From assembly GCF_003012705.1 (NCBI RefSeq), contig NZ_PXYL01000017.1:1-64000 (forward strand): a stretch of 64,000 nucleotides of DNA, read 5' to 3'. The stretch is from Pseudaminobacter soli (ex Li et al. 2025). Its GTDB lineage: Bacteria > Pseudomonadota > Alphaproteobacteria > Rhizobiales > Rhizobiaceae. Under the pieces are notes generated by a model. It saw nothing but the letters and a program-made list of their open reading frames with translations. It did not search any database and was not told the origin of the DNA. This document shows positions 32,504-40,347 of this stretch, piece by piece; position 1 is the first letter of the stretch, and each line of letters begins with the position of its first letter. The translations under genes were made by a program, and so were the position numbers.

Positions 32504-33931
32504 ATGACTTTGAAAGATGACAAATCGACACGAGCAACTGCCCTTGCAGTGACGGCACTCGTTACCACAATCGCCGCTATGTCTATGGCCACACCAGCAC
32601 AGGCGCAGTTCGTATGCAGCGATGGCGCCGCGTCCGCCCAAGGCGCGACAGCCACCGGATCAGGCGCCAATTTCGCCTGCGGCCCCGGTGCTAACGCCAC
32701 CGGCGCGTCCGGCAGCAACAACACCGCGACCGGGACGGGAGCCAACGCCAGCGGCGACCGTAGCGGGAACACCGCCACTGGCCTTGCCAACGCCTCCGGC
32801 GACAATTCCAGCAACTCTGCCTATGGAAACAATACCAATGCCAGCGGCAATGGAAGCACGAACACTGCGGCCGGTGCTGGAGCTATTGCCAGCGGCAACG
32901 GCAGCAAGAACATCGCGACGGGGTTCGAAGCTAATGCCGGCGGCGACAACAGCAACAACATCGCGTCCGGGAACCGCGCCAATGCTGTCGGCGCAAACAG
33001 CTCGAATCTCGCGTCCGGGAACGGCGCCAATGCCAGTGGCAACAAGAGCAACAACAACGCGTCCGGGACTCGGGCGAATGCGAGCGGTGATATCAGTTCG
33101 AACGTCGCGACTGGCCTGAACGCCAACGCCAGCGGTTCCGGAAGCAGAAACGTCGCGACAGGTGACGGAGCCAACGCTAGCGGCGCCAGCAGCTACAACG
33201 CCGCGACCGGTTTTCTATCCAATGCGAGCGGTACCAACGCTGGGAACACGGCGACCGGAGCTGGCGCCAGAGCTCAAGGCAACGGCAGCGCGAACGTTGC
33301 TTTCGGGGTCAGCGCCAACGCGAGCGGGAACGGCGTTGCCAACACCGCCGTGGGTGGCGGTTCGAATGCCACCGGCGCCTATTCTTCCGCATTCGGAAGT
33401 GGCGCCTCGGCGACCTACGCAAACTCTACCGCCATCGGCACCGGTGCCACAGCGACGCGTGCGAACCAGCAAGCCTTCGGTACCGCTACGAATACCTACA
33501 CCATGGCGGGGGTCACCTCGGCAGCGAGCCGCGCAGCCCAGTCCGGACCGCTGCAAGTCGTCACCACCGACAGCGGCGGCAATCTCGGCTCCAGTACGCT
33601 CGGCGACCTTGGCATTGCCGGCACTGCGGACATCGCGGGCATCAATGGACAGATCGCCGGCATCAACAACCGCCTCAGTGATCTCGATGGCAAGAGCAGC
33701 AAGGCCCTCAATGGCGTCTCTATGGCCTTTGCGATGTCGGGCACGCCGTGGGTCATGCCGGAAGAACGCTTCGCTATGTCGCTCAATTGGGGAGCGTTTC
33801 AGGGCACCAACGCCTTGGCATTAAGCGGGGCGCTCCGCCTTGGCGATCATGTGCAAGCCAACGGAGGCGTTGCATATGGCACGAATGGCGGCGGAGTGGG
33901 CGGACGTGTTGGGGTCCGGATAGGTTGGTGA
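32504..33931 (+). CDS. YadA-like trimeric autotransporter adhesin (short)
   Basis: A 475-residue protein. The ATG at 32504 follows CGGGGGAAG. The signal peptide (ALAVTALVTTIAAMSMATPAQA) is followed by about 20 head repeats of roughly 14 residues of the Hep_Hag type (NTATGTGANASGD, NVATGDGANASGA), then SAFGSGASATYANSTAIGTG, a neck, a short stalk (IAGINNRLSDLDGKSSKAL) and a C-terminal YadA-type anchor (GVSMAFAMSGTPW..., VGVRIGW). Three chains would form the outer-membrane barrel and beta-roll head used for surface adhesion or autoaggregation. Compared with YadA it has almost no coiled-coil stalk. The start of the next gene overlaps or nearly abuts its stop. Confidence 0.9.
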   Translation: MTLKDDKSTRATALAVTALVTTIAAMSMATPAQAQFVCSDGAASAQGATATGSGANFACGPGANATGASGSNNTATGTGANASGDRSGNTATGLANASGDNSSNSAYGNNTNASGNGSTNTAAGAGAIASGNGSKNIATGFEANAGGDNSNNIASGNRANAVGANSSNLASGNGANASGNKSNNNASGTRANASGDISSNVATGLNANASGSGSRNVATGDGANASGASSYNAATGFLSNASGTNAGNTATGAGARAQGNGSANVAFGVSANASGNGVANTAVGGGSNATGAYSSAFGSGASATYANSTAIGTGATATRANQQAFGTATNTYTMAGVTSAASRAAQSGPLQVVTTDSGGNLGSSTLGDLGIAGTADIAGINGQIAGINNRLSDLDGKSSKALNGVSMAFAMSGTPWVMPEERFAMSLNWGAFQGTNALALSGALRLGDHVQANGGVAYGTNGGGVGGRVGVRIGW

Positions 33932-33951
33932 AGACGATCGAGAGGAGCTTC

Positions 33952-34473
33952 GTGCGGCGGATTACTCGCGTTCTCATTGCTCTCATGTTGCTGCAGCTTT
34001 GTATGCCTGACAGCGCCAGATCTCAGCAGAAGATGCCAACGACTGTCCCGACACCGACGCCAAAGGCTTCACGCTTGGAGCCGCCTTTACCGATCTCGTT
34101 GGAGCAGGCGCTCTATCTGATCCGTTCAACTCTGCTCACGCTCAATGACGCCAACCGGTCAGGCAACTACACAGTCTTGCATGATCTTGCTGCGCCTGAC
34201 TTCCAGGCGCAGAACTCAGCCGCCGATCTTGGCGAGAATTTCTCCGACCTGCGCCGTCGCAATTTTGATCTCTACGGCGCGGCACTTCTGGCGCCGCAAT
34301 TCACCGAGACGCCCGCACTCGATCAAAACGGATTGCTACGCCTGGTTGGCTATTTTCCGACTAAGCCACAGCAGATCAAATTCGATCTCGTATTCCAGGT
34401 CGTAGGCGGGCAATGGCGCCTGATCGCGATAGCCGTCGCCACGCCGGAAGCCGCGCAAACCGCGGCACAGTAG
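33952..34473 (+). CDS. Secreted protein coupled to the autotransporter, possible NTF2-like fold
   Basis: A 173-residue protein from the GTG at 33952, which has GAGAGGAG six bases upstream. A GTG at 33928 overlapping the adhesin stop (GTGA) would add eight residues. A signal peptide (VLIALMLLQLCMPDSARSQ) is followed by a Pro/Thr linker and a compact domain (SLEQALYLIRSTLLTLNDAN, NYTVLHDLAAPDFQ, FDLVFQVVGGQWRLIAIAVA) with the strand-helix pattern of SnoaL/NTF2-like folds. Expression is clearly tied to the adhesin, so it may help its assembly or act at the surface. That role is inferred. Confidence 0.7.
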   Translation: MRRITRVLIALMLLQLCMPDSARSQQKMPTTVPTPTPKASRLEPPLPISLEQALYLIRSTLLTLNDANRSGNYTVLHDLAAPDFQAQNSAADLGENFSDLRRRNFDLYGAALLAPQFTETPALDQNGLLRLVGYFPTKPQQIKFDLVFQVVGGQWRLIAIAVATPEAAQTAAQ

Positions 34474-34507
34474 CCATAAGGCAAAGCGGCGGGGTTTCTG
34501 TATCTGC

Positions 34508-34624
34508 CTAGGTAACATCAGCGGCGGCGCTGTGTTTTGCTTATGGCTCCAGCGCCCCTCGGCCAGCGAACGTGGATGCCAAAGCGCCCGTCGTCTCGTC
34601 TAACCCGAGGCGGTGGGCCCTTTT
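34508..34624 (+). repeat. Dispersed 110-nt element with G.U-rich hairpin, copy 3
   Basis: TAACATCAGCGGCGGCG near the start, GAACGTGGATGCCAAAGCG, then the hairpin with left arm GCCCGTCGTCTC (34586-34597) and right arm GAGGCGGTGGGC (34607-34618), followed by CCTTTTTT. Four of the 12 stem pairs are G.U/T.G type, all favouring plus-strand RNA. It may also terminate the adhesin unit. Nothing else is seen up to 34785. Confidence 0.55.
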
Positions 34625-34785
34625 TTGCGTTTCAACGCAGGCTCGACGGCGCAGGGAGTTCTTCCCGACCCGCCTCAAGGTGCTCCCCGGGCGCAATATC
34701 ATTTTTCACCGTAGCGGGTGTTGCCCCCCAACGGCGCCCACTCGTTGGAGCCGGGGTGGAAGCAGGTCAACCCCGCAACTTGCCC

Positions 34786-35463
34786 TCACGTCCCTGTGTG
34801 ATCATCCTCCCCGTGTTCCGCGCGAGGGGTCGACATGATGAACAATTCATGGCTGGCCCCAGTTTGTCCCCTAGCTGCCAGCGCGTTCAAATAGCGGTAT
34901 CTGCTATGTCCTTCGATGAGGAGAAAGCGCTTCTCGGGCAGGGCCGCGCGATGTGCGCGGATGCCCTGGGGGGTCTCCAAGGTGAGGATGGGGTAGTCCC
35001 ATGTCCCTGTCTGGTTCATGACGGATACCGGAGGAGACTTTGCCGCAAACTTATTGAACACCTTGAAGTCGTGGTGGGGGTCTAGGTGCGAGTCTCGGAC
35101 AAAGACCTGAGACAGGATGCGATTGGTATCCCACCGCTCTTGCCTCCAGCTAAGCGAGTCTAGTGACAGCCAGGCGTAAGGCGAATGCTTCCAGTGACGG
35201 TACACCCATTGCTCTGCGATTTGGGGATGGAGGTGCGCCAACCGAGTTTGATTCCGCGCCCACCATTGCGGAAATCTCTCCCGATCACATGTGCCAAACC
35301 CCTGTGGAGCAAGGTCTTCGGGCCACTCCGTGAAGTCCTGCGTAATGTCGAGCAACGTTGTTCCTTCCAACCAACAGCCAGAATCAGTTGAGAGTATACG
35401 GTTGTGAAGGATTATGTCGGGAACGCCCGTGCCAGGGACGCGATTTTCGTGCCCTTGTCGCAT
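34786..35463 (-). CDS. Unknown protein with a ParB-like 'EGHSRYRYL' motif
   Basis: A 225-residue, Trp- and His-rich soluble protein (ERFPQWWARNQTRL, WVYRHWKHSPYAWLSL, FVRDSHLDPHHDFKVF). Near the C-terminus RFLLIEGHSRYRYLNALAAR resembles the nucleotide-binding turn of ParB/Srx-fold proteins (GH.R...L.A), so a ParB-like nuclease or NTPase fold is possible. The rest is unfamiliar. The ATG at 35463 has no clear Shine-Dalgarno and the true start may be 10-25 codons later. Base composition is lower in GC than its neighbours, suggesting recent transfer. It sits 99 bases from the left end of an IS407-type element. Confidence 0.55.
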   Translation of the reverse strand: MRQGHENRVPGTGVPDIILHNRILSTDSGCWLEGTTLLDITQDFTEWPEDLAPQGFGTCDRERFPQWWARNQTRLAHLHPQIAEQWVYRHWKHSPYAWLSLDSLSWRQERWDTNRILSQVFVRDSHLDPHHDFKVFNKFAAKSPPVSVMNQTGTWDYPILTLETPQGIRAHRAALPEKRFLLIEGHSRYRYLNALAARGQTGASHELFIMSTPRAEHGEDDHTGT

Positions 35464-35662
35464 TCGCCGGTCATGGGCAGCTAGATTTTGGCGAAGTTTT
35501 AGTCGGCGGGGTTCGGGATCGGACTACTGACAGTCGATATCCGTCTGCAGCTTCGACGGGTTGACCTGCCACTGAGAATTTTGATCTGATCCCCGAAAAC
35601 TGGACCGTTCAGAATTGGAGTTTTCCGCTGTAATTTCCCGGTTGGGAGAGGAGCGGAGAGCG

Positions 35663-35929
35663 ATGAAGGCCTCGAAGTTTTCGGACGCCCAGAAGGCGTT
35701 CATTCTGAAGCAGGGAGCGGACGGCATTCCGGTGGCGGAGATCTGCCGCCGCGCGGGGATCAGCCAGGCGACCTACTTCAACTGGAAAAAGAAGTATGAC
35801 GGGCTGCTGCCGACGGAGATGAAGCGACTGAAGCAGCTTGAGGATGAGAACGGCAAGCTCAGGAAGCTGGTCGCCGACCTGTCGCTGGACAAGGAGATGC
35901 TGCAGGACGTGATCCGCCGAAAACTGTGA
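35663..35929 (+). CDS. IS3/IS407-type transposase OrfA
   Basis: An 88-residue protein (MKASKFSDAQKAFILKQGAD) with helix-turn-helix GIPVAEICRRAGISQATYFN and a zipper helix (MKRLKQLEDENGKLRKLV). GAGAGGAGCGGAGAG lies upstream of the ATG. Same length as, and very similar to, the OrfA at 6581. Confidence 0.9.
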   Translation: MKASKFSDAQKAFILKQGADGIPVAEICRRAGISQATYFNWKKKYDGLLPTEMKRLKQLEDENGKLRKLVADLSLDKEMLQDVIRRKL

Positions 35930-36765
35930 GGCCTGGTCGCAAACGCGAACTGGTGGCGGATACCTGTACTGAGTGGAACGTGTCGATCCGGCGAGCCTGC
36001 CGGGTTCTGGAGTTCGACACCTCGTCCTATCACGACAAGTCCCGTCGCCGCGATCAGGCCGGCATCGAAGCGCGGATCAAAGACATCTGTGCAACGCGGG
36101 TTCGGTATGGCTACCGGCGCGTGCACGTGATGCTCACGCGCGAGGGCTGGGACATCAACATGAAGCGGACCTATCGGATTTACAGGGACTTAGGGCTTCA
36201 ACTGCGGAACAAGACACCGAAAAGGCGGGTGAAGGCGAAGCTACGAGATGACCGCCAGCCGGCCGTCGAGCCCAACGACGTGTGGGCGATGGACTTCGTT
36301 CACGACCAACTCGCGACCGGCAAGAAGATCCGCGTCCTGACGGTCGTCGAGACGTTCTCGCGCTACGTGCCGGTGCTCGACCCGCGCTTCAGTTACCGAG
36401 CAGAGGACGTGGTCAGGACGCTGGAACAAGTCTGTCCGCGGATCGGCTATCCGAAGACGATCAGGGTCGATCAGGGCACGGAGTTCGTGTCCCGCGACCT
36501 CGATCTGTGGGCCTACAGCAAGGGCGTCACGTTCGACTTCTCGCGGCCGGGAAAGCCAACCGACAACGCTTACATCGAAGCTTTCAACGGCCGCTTCAGG
36601 GCGGAGTGCCTGAATGCCCACTGGTTCCTGACGCTTGCCGACGCGGCCAAAAAGTTGGAGGATTGGCGCAGATACTACAACGAGGTGCGCCCACATGGCG
36701 CAATCGGACACAAGGTCCCGATCTCGTTGATCAATCCCGATGGCGCCACCAGCCCGCCATCGTGA
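35926..36765 (+). CDS. IS3/IS407-type transposase OrfB
   Basis: A 279-residue integrase-like subunit beginning with the GTG that overlaps the orfA stop (GTGA). Fusion by -1 frameshift near CGAAAACTG is the family norm. Catalytic acids are present: WAMDFVHDQL, IRVDQGTEF and YIEAFNGRFR, closing with YNEVRPHGAIG. Intact by length and motif. Confidence 0.9.
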   Translation: MRPGRKRELVADTCTEWNVSIRRACRVLEFDTSSYHDKSRRRDQAGIEARIKDICATRVRYGYRRVHVMLTREGWDINMKRTYRIYRDLGLQLRNKTPKRRVKAKLRDDRQPAVEPNDVWAMDFVHDQLATGKKIRVLTVVETFSRYVPVLDPRFSYRAEDVVRTLEQVCPRIGYPKTIRVDQGTEFVSRDLDLWAYSKGVTFDFSRPGKPTDNAYIEAFNGRFRAECLNAHWFLTLADAAKKLEDWRRYYNEVRPHGAIGHKVPISLINPDGATSPPS

Positions 36766-37039
36766 AACAGCCGGGAAACTCCACCTTCCGGCGGTCCAAG
36801 GAATGGTATCGGATCAAAACCGCTGAGGCACTAATCGCAGCCGGATGAAAGCTCAGTGGCAGGTCAATGGGCTTGTCGATCATCCTTCTCGTCGTCGCGA
36901 ATATCCTCGCACGACGCGGCAAGAAATAGCCGTGCGAGCTTTAATTTCACAGTGGTTGCGGCGCCGTCGGCAACCAAGCTGCGCATCCAGAAGGCAAGTT
37001 AAAGTCCTCAAGTTCAGTTGGATCCGCCAGCCATTATGC

Positions 37040-37180
37040 TCCAAACGCGTAGCTGCGAACGTCCGCTGTCGGGATGCGCCCCGAATGGCCGGAAATGGCG
37101 CGAACCGGGCAGCTCGGTGCTGAACTCAACTTTGCCCAAAAGCAGACGTCAGCCACGGCAAGCTAGAGGTCGAGGTTGCG
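37040..37180. repeat. Degenerate intergenic repeat, copy 4
   Basis: GCTGTCGGGATGCGCCCCG, then CCCAAAAGCAGACGTCAGCC and GCTAGAGGTCGAGGTTGCGC. The second block aligns with 24215, 30733 and 42089. No gene from 36867 to 37269. Confidence 0.45.
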
Positions 37181-37269
37181 CCAAAATAGGTCATTCGGCG
37201 AACGCGATGCCGGGCTGGAACCAGTGCCGGCATCGTGGATCCCGTTGCGGACCGATATGCCTTGCTGGC

Positions 37270-37980
37270 TTAGGCCACGAGGTCAAGCCGGCGCGCAAGG
37301 TCGGCAAATTCCGCCGCCGACAGGTTCGGCCGCGCGGCAAATTCGATTACCGCATCGAAGGCCTCGCGTGGCGCCTGCTGCTTCATGCCGCCAAGCAGTG
37401 CGGCACGCTCCGCCGGGTTGATGGCCGGGATCATCAGTCGCATGAAGGCCATGGCTTTTTCCGGAGGAAGCGAGCCGACAATGCGGTTTTCGATCGCCAT
37501 CATCTCCGCGTCGGAGAACAGCGACCACAGTTGCGGCGCGGCGACGGTTTCTTCCTCGTGCATGTGCTCGAGGTCGTGCGCGACATAGGTGCCGAAGGCG
37601 AGGTAGAGGCGGCGTCCGAGGCCAGGGCGCTCTTCTGCGCTGGCCGCCTCGATGCTCGCCAAAAGCGTCTCGAGCTCGGCAAAGGTGGCGCGATGGTCGT
37701 CATGCTGATGGTCGAGACGATCGACAGAGGCAGCGCCGCGCGTCCGCAGCGCGTCATGAATATGACGGTCCTCATGCTCGAGATGGGCGGCGGCGAGCAC
37801 CAGAAGCGCGCGCATATCCGACAGCAGGTCCGCCGTCGCGCGGGCATCGCCGAAATCAACATTGCCGAGCCGGGCGAGAAGATCACATTGGGCTTTCCGA
37901 AGGCCCTTGTGAATGGGGCCGTAGATATCATGGCGGTCGTTCAAATCGGTGATCTTGGTAAGATGAAGTGAATGGGGCAT
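37270..37980 (-). CDS. Hemerythrin-like HHE domain protein
   Basis: A 236-residue protein starting MPHSLHLTKITDLNDRHDIY at 37980, where GGAGCG lies upstream. His/Glu ligands of a diiron four-helix bundle appear in order: HDIYGPIHKGLRKAQ, LAAAHLEHEDRHIHDAL, HQHDDHRATFAELE and VAHDLEHMHEEETV. A C-terminal helical extension (IPAINPAERAALLGGMKQQAP) is typical of the rhizobial subfamily. Binds O2 or NO, or acts in iron and redox stress. It fits the microaerobic flavour of the window. Stands alone. Confidence 0.88.
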   Translation of the reverse strand: MPHSLHLTKITDLNDRHDIYGPIHKGLRKAQCDLLARLGNVDFGDARATADLLSDMRALLVLAAAHLEHEDRHIHDALRTRGAASVDRLDHQHDDHRATFAELETLLASIEAASAEERPGLGRRLYLAFGTYVAHDLEHMHEEETVAAPQLWSLFSDAEMMAIENRIVGSLPPEKAMAFMRLMIPAINPAERAALLGGMKQQAPREAFDAVIEFAARPNLSAAEFADLARRLDLVA

Positions 37981-38059
37981 GAAACGCTCCGAAATTTGCG
38001 CGAGTCTGGCAGCTTTGAAGCTCCGCGATCCGTTCAATAGGGGTGGCGGAAATTACGTA

Positions 38060-38374
38060 TTATCGCTGGCGAGTTGAAGGGCGATCAGGTGAAGCGCCTG
38101 AGGGAATTGGAAGCTGAGAACGCCGGGCTTCGGCGGGCGGGGCTTGTATGGATCCCGTTATAAAGGAATCGGATGTGTCCAAACGACGGGCATGCCGGGC
38201 TCTCGGCCAGCATCGTTCCACACAGGGCATAGTCGCCAGGACGTCGGACGACGAGGCGGCATTGACCGCCGACATCACTGAATCCGACGCTAGTGCGCCA
38301 CCGGAGATGGCGCACAGCAACGTCGCCGCAAGAAACGCTACCTTCAAAGATCTATCAATAGCAGGGTGATCCAC
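38060..38374 (-). CDS. Small secreted hypothetical protein
   Basis: A 104-residue frame from a GTG with AAAAGGGGA upstream. A signal peptide (SLKVAFLAATLLCAISGGALA) and a short mature part with two Cys (MPCVERC) and Arg/Pro-rich end. The C-terminal third looks non-coding, so the gene may be truncated by frameshift. No family. It precedes the hemerythrin gene on the same strand by 79 bases. Confidence 0.4.
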   Translation of the reverse strand: MDHPAIDRSLKVAFLAATLLCAISGGALASDSVMSAVNAASSSDVLATMPCVERCWPRARHARRLDTSDSFITGSIQAPPAEARRSQLPIPSGASPDRPSTRQR

Positions 38375-38389
38375 TATGTTCCCCTTTTC

Positions 38390-38611
38390 TCAGTGTGTTG
38401 CGCGCATCGTTTCATGCAATTTTGTGATGTAACTGCCGTTGAAAGCAGTAATTATACTAATACAAGCAAAGTAATGCAGCAAAATATTGGCTGAAAATAA
38501 CTCAATAATTCCAGAAAATACGAGGAATACGGCAGCAATCACGCAATTTTCTATTTGTTGATAACTTATTTTGCATGGCAGATGGTTGCTGTCACTGCCT
38601 TGGTGCGACAT
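38390..38611 (-). other. AT-rich pocket with a hydrophobic reading frame
   Basis: About 200 bases are strikingly poorer in GC than everything around. A 73-codon minus-strand frame in it reads as a membrane hairpin (NCVIAAVFLVFSGIIELFSA and HYFACISIITAFNGSY). No good ribosome-binding site. Composition suggests imported DNA, and a small membrane peptide is possible. The stretch from 38612 to 38890 shows no gene. Confidence 0.35.
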
Positions 38612-38890
38612 TGGGACTCTCTGTCATGAAAATGAGACGGATAGTCATGATGCCCTAAGCCGAACCCTTGGGAGGTGGCTTCTTTCGGCTTTCGGAGCGG
38701 TGGCAGATGGCAATTCGGCTACCGTCCTGAGCGGTTTCGGTAGCTTCCATCGGAGAGACCTCTGCTATCTTGTATTTCGCTGCCGCGCATCAGTGCCTTT
38801 CCAGCCGCCGAGCATGTCGAAAGCGTCCAGGCCATCCAATTGGTCATTGTGATGGGATTGTAGCCGCGAGCTCGCAACGGATCGGCGGCC

Positions 38891-39422
38891 ATGGCCTTGG
38901 CTACACCCGCATTTGGGCAGTCCTTCCCGACCGTCGAGGAGGTCTTGTTCGATCGCGAAATACCAGTGCTCGGCAATCCGGAGGGCGATGTCACGGTAGT
39001 GGAATATTCGGAATTAGGTAGCAACTGCCACCAAACGGGCAGTTGCTACCTAATTCCGCTTTTCTGTCTGCTTACAAGTTGCCCAATCCGATTCATCCAT
39101 CCGTTCATGCGTCGAGCCAGGTGCTTGCGTCTGGCGATCGCTACGAAAAGGCGCTCGGCGCCTGATGGTGACACCGGCGCGTCTGCGCAAGGAGGAGGTG
39201 GAGGCCGTCCTCGCCGAGGCCGGGCTCGATCCATCCGACCTCTTCGCCGCCTTCAAGGAGGATATGGTCCGGATCGACGGAATCCTCGCCCGCAACATGG
39301 TCCAGGCCAACGCTTTCGGCTTCGGCGGCGCTCCCGCCTTCATCATCGAGACCCGGATCTACCACGGCGCGATGGACAGGCAGGCACTGCAAGCGGCCAT
39401 AGCCACGGCCCGCGAGAACTGA
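38891..39422 (+). pseudogene. DsbA-family thioredoxin-like protein, core replaced by a palindrome
   Basis: The front reads MALATPAFGQSFPTVEEVLF and DREIPVLGNPEGDVTVVEYS, the normal N-terminus of a periplasmic DsbA-like disulphide protein just before its CxxC site. Exactly there the sequence changes to a perfect 21-bp palindrome (39009-39058) and about 50 more unrelated bases. The family resumes at SGDRYEKALGA and ends correctly with NMVQANAFGFGGAPAFIIET and IYHGAMDRQALQAAI at 39422. About 60 residues including the active-site Cys pair are gone, and a frameshift follows. Inactive. Confidence 0.8.
39009..39058. repeat. Perfect 21-bp inverted repeat inside the dsbA remnant
   Basis: CGGAATTAGGTAGCAACTGCC (split here: arm 39009-39029) and its exact complement at 39038-39058, loop ACCAAACG. 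The rest of the window shows no second copy by eye. It marks the breakpoint of the DsbA-like gene. Confidence 0.85.
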
Positions 39423-39505
39423 GGCTGAGCGCGTGAGCCGACGCTCAGGAGACATTTCTGCTCGTCGGAAGTTTGATCAGAACGGCCAGTTCTCTCCAAC
39501 GTCCG

Positions 39506-40042
39506 CTAATCGTTCTTCGGACGCCAGAAGCTGACGGTCCGTTCTCGGCCCTTGTCAGACATGCTGACGGCTTCAGTGAAGATCTGAGGCAATCTCGTAA
39601 TCTTGGGCACCAATCGCCCGTGGATGATCTGGACCATTGCCAAGGTGATGGGCAGCCTGAACCTGCGCGGGCCTGCACTGCCCGGGTTGAGATAAATAAC
39701 GTCATCGCGGCTCTCGATACTGGCACGATGAGAATGACCAGAAATCACGAGATTGATGCCCATCATGGCTGGAGCAAACGTCATATCCTTTCGGTCGTGG
39801 ATCACGAATATCTTCTGCCCGAACAGCGTCACTTGAAGGGTATCTGGAAACATAGACGCCCACGGCTCGACATCGACATTGCCGCGAATTGCCGAGACTG
39901 GCGCAACACGTTCCAATCTCTCGATGACGGTGGGGTTTCCAATGTCGCCCGCATGGACGATGTGGTCGACGCCTTGGAAAAGCGCAACAGCGTCCTCACG
40001 CAGAAGGCCGTGAGTATCTGAGATCACACCGAGAATGTTCAT
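39506..40042 (-). CDS. YfcE/MJ0936-type metallophosphoesterase
   Basis: A 178-residue protein with the calcineurin-like metal motifs: ILGVISDTHGLLR (residues 3-15), HIVHAGDIGN, the AIRGNVD loop, IFVIHDR and VISGHSHRASI, closing NPGSAGPRR. Small single-domain phosphodiesterases of this family cleave artificial and cyclic phosphodiesters in a metal-dependent way. The physiological substrate is unknown. No operon partners: the neighbouring dsbA remnant and selO run the other way. Confidence 0.9.
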   Translation of the reverse strand: MNILGVISDTHGLLREDAVALFQGVDHIVHAGDIGNPTVIERLERVAPVSAIRGNVDVEPWASMFPDTLQVTLFGQKIFVIHDRKDMTFAPAMMGINLVISGHSHRASIESRDDVIYLNPGSAGPRRFRLPITLAMVQIIHGRLVPKITRLPQIFTEAVSMSDKGRERTVSFWRPKND

Positions 40043-40347
40043 AGAGCCCAGAACTATCAGTCCTCGCTGGCACTGGCGAGAATGCTGACTTCGGAGTCGT
40101 TGGTCTGCGCTTGGAGACCCAGAACGAGGAACACGTCAAGAGTACGCGTACGCATCAGACCCTCGGCCGCTCGCTTCCTTCTAGATATGGAATGGCGATA
40201 CGGCGACAACTGACAGCAGCTTCCTGGCTGGACGTCCAATATCAGAAACTGCGATTGGGTTGCGACCCAACAGCCCCTCTCAAATTGTTGGCCCGCGACC
40301 CGCGGCATCCCTATTTAGCTGGTAACCTGAACAAGCCCCGAGATGTC

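Larger units (their letters stand above)
35562..36866 (+). mobile_element. IS3-family element, IS407-like, complete
   Basis: A 1305-bp element with terminal inverted repeats TGACCTGCCACTGAG (35562) and CTCAGTGGCAGGTCA (36852-36866, perfect over 15 bp), with inner conserved blocks GGACCG and GGAGTTTTCC near both ends. The right side holds about 30 extra bases compared with the left. orfA and orfB overlap at GTGA. Related to, but clearly diverged from, the element at 6501. No target duplication seen (GGGT and ATGG). Confidence 0.8.

Noticed and set aside
32131-32814. Several frames of 70-130 codons before and over the start of the autotransporter
   Set aside because: Antisense or out-of-frame to the Hep_Hag repeats; no start signals or family resemblance.
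34786-36866. Idea that the unknown protein and the IS407-type element form one mobile defence island
   Set aside because: Only one unfamiliar gene is present, the element is an ordinary two-frame IS, and no second system component lies on either side.
40111-40347. 79-codon N-terminal extension of SelO
   Set aside because: It does not match the family, has Arg/Leu-rich shadow composition, and the start at 40348 gives the normal SelO length.
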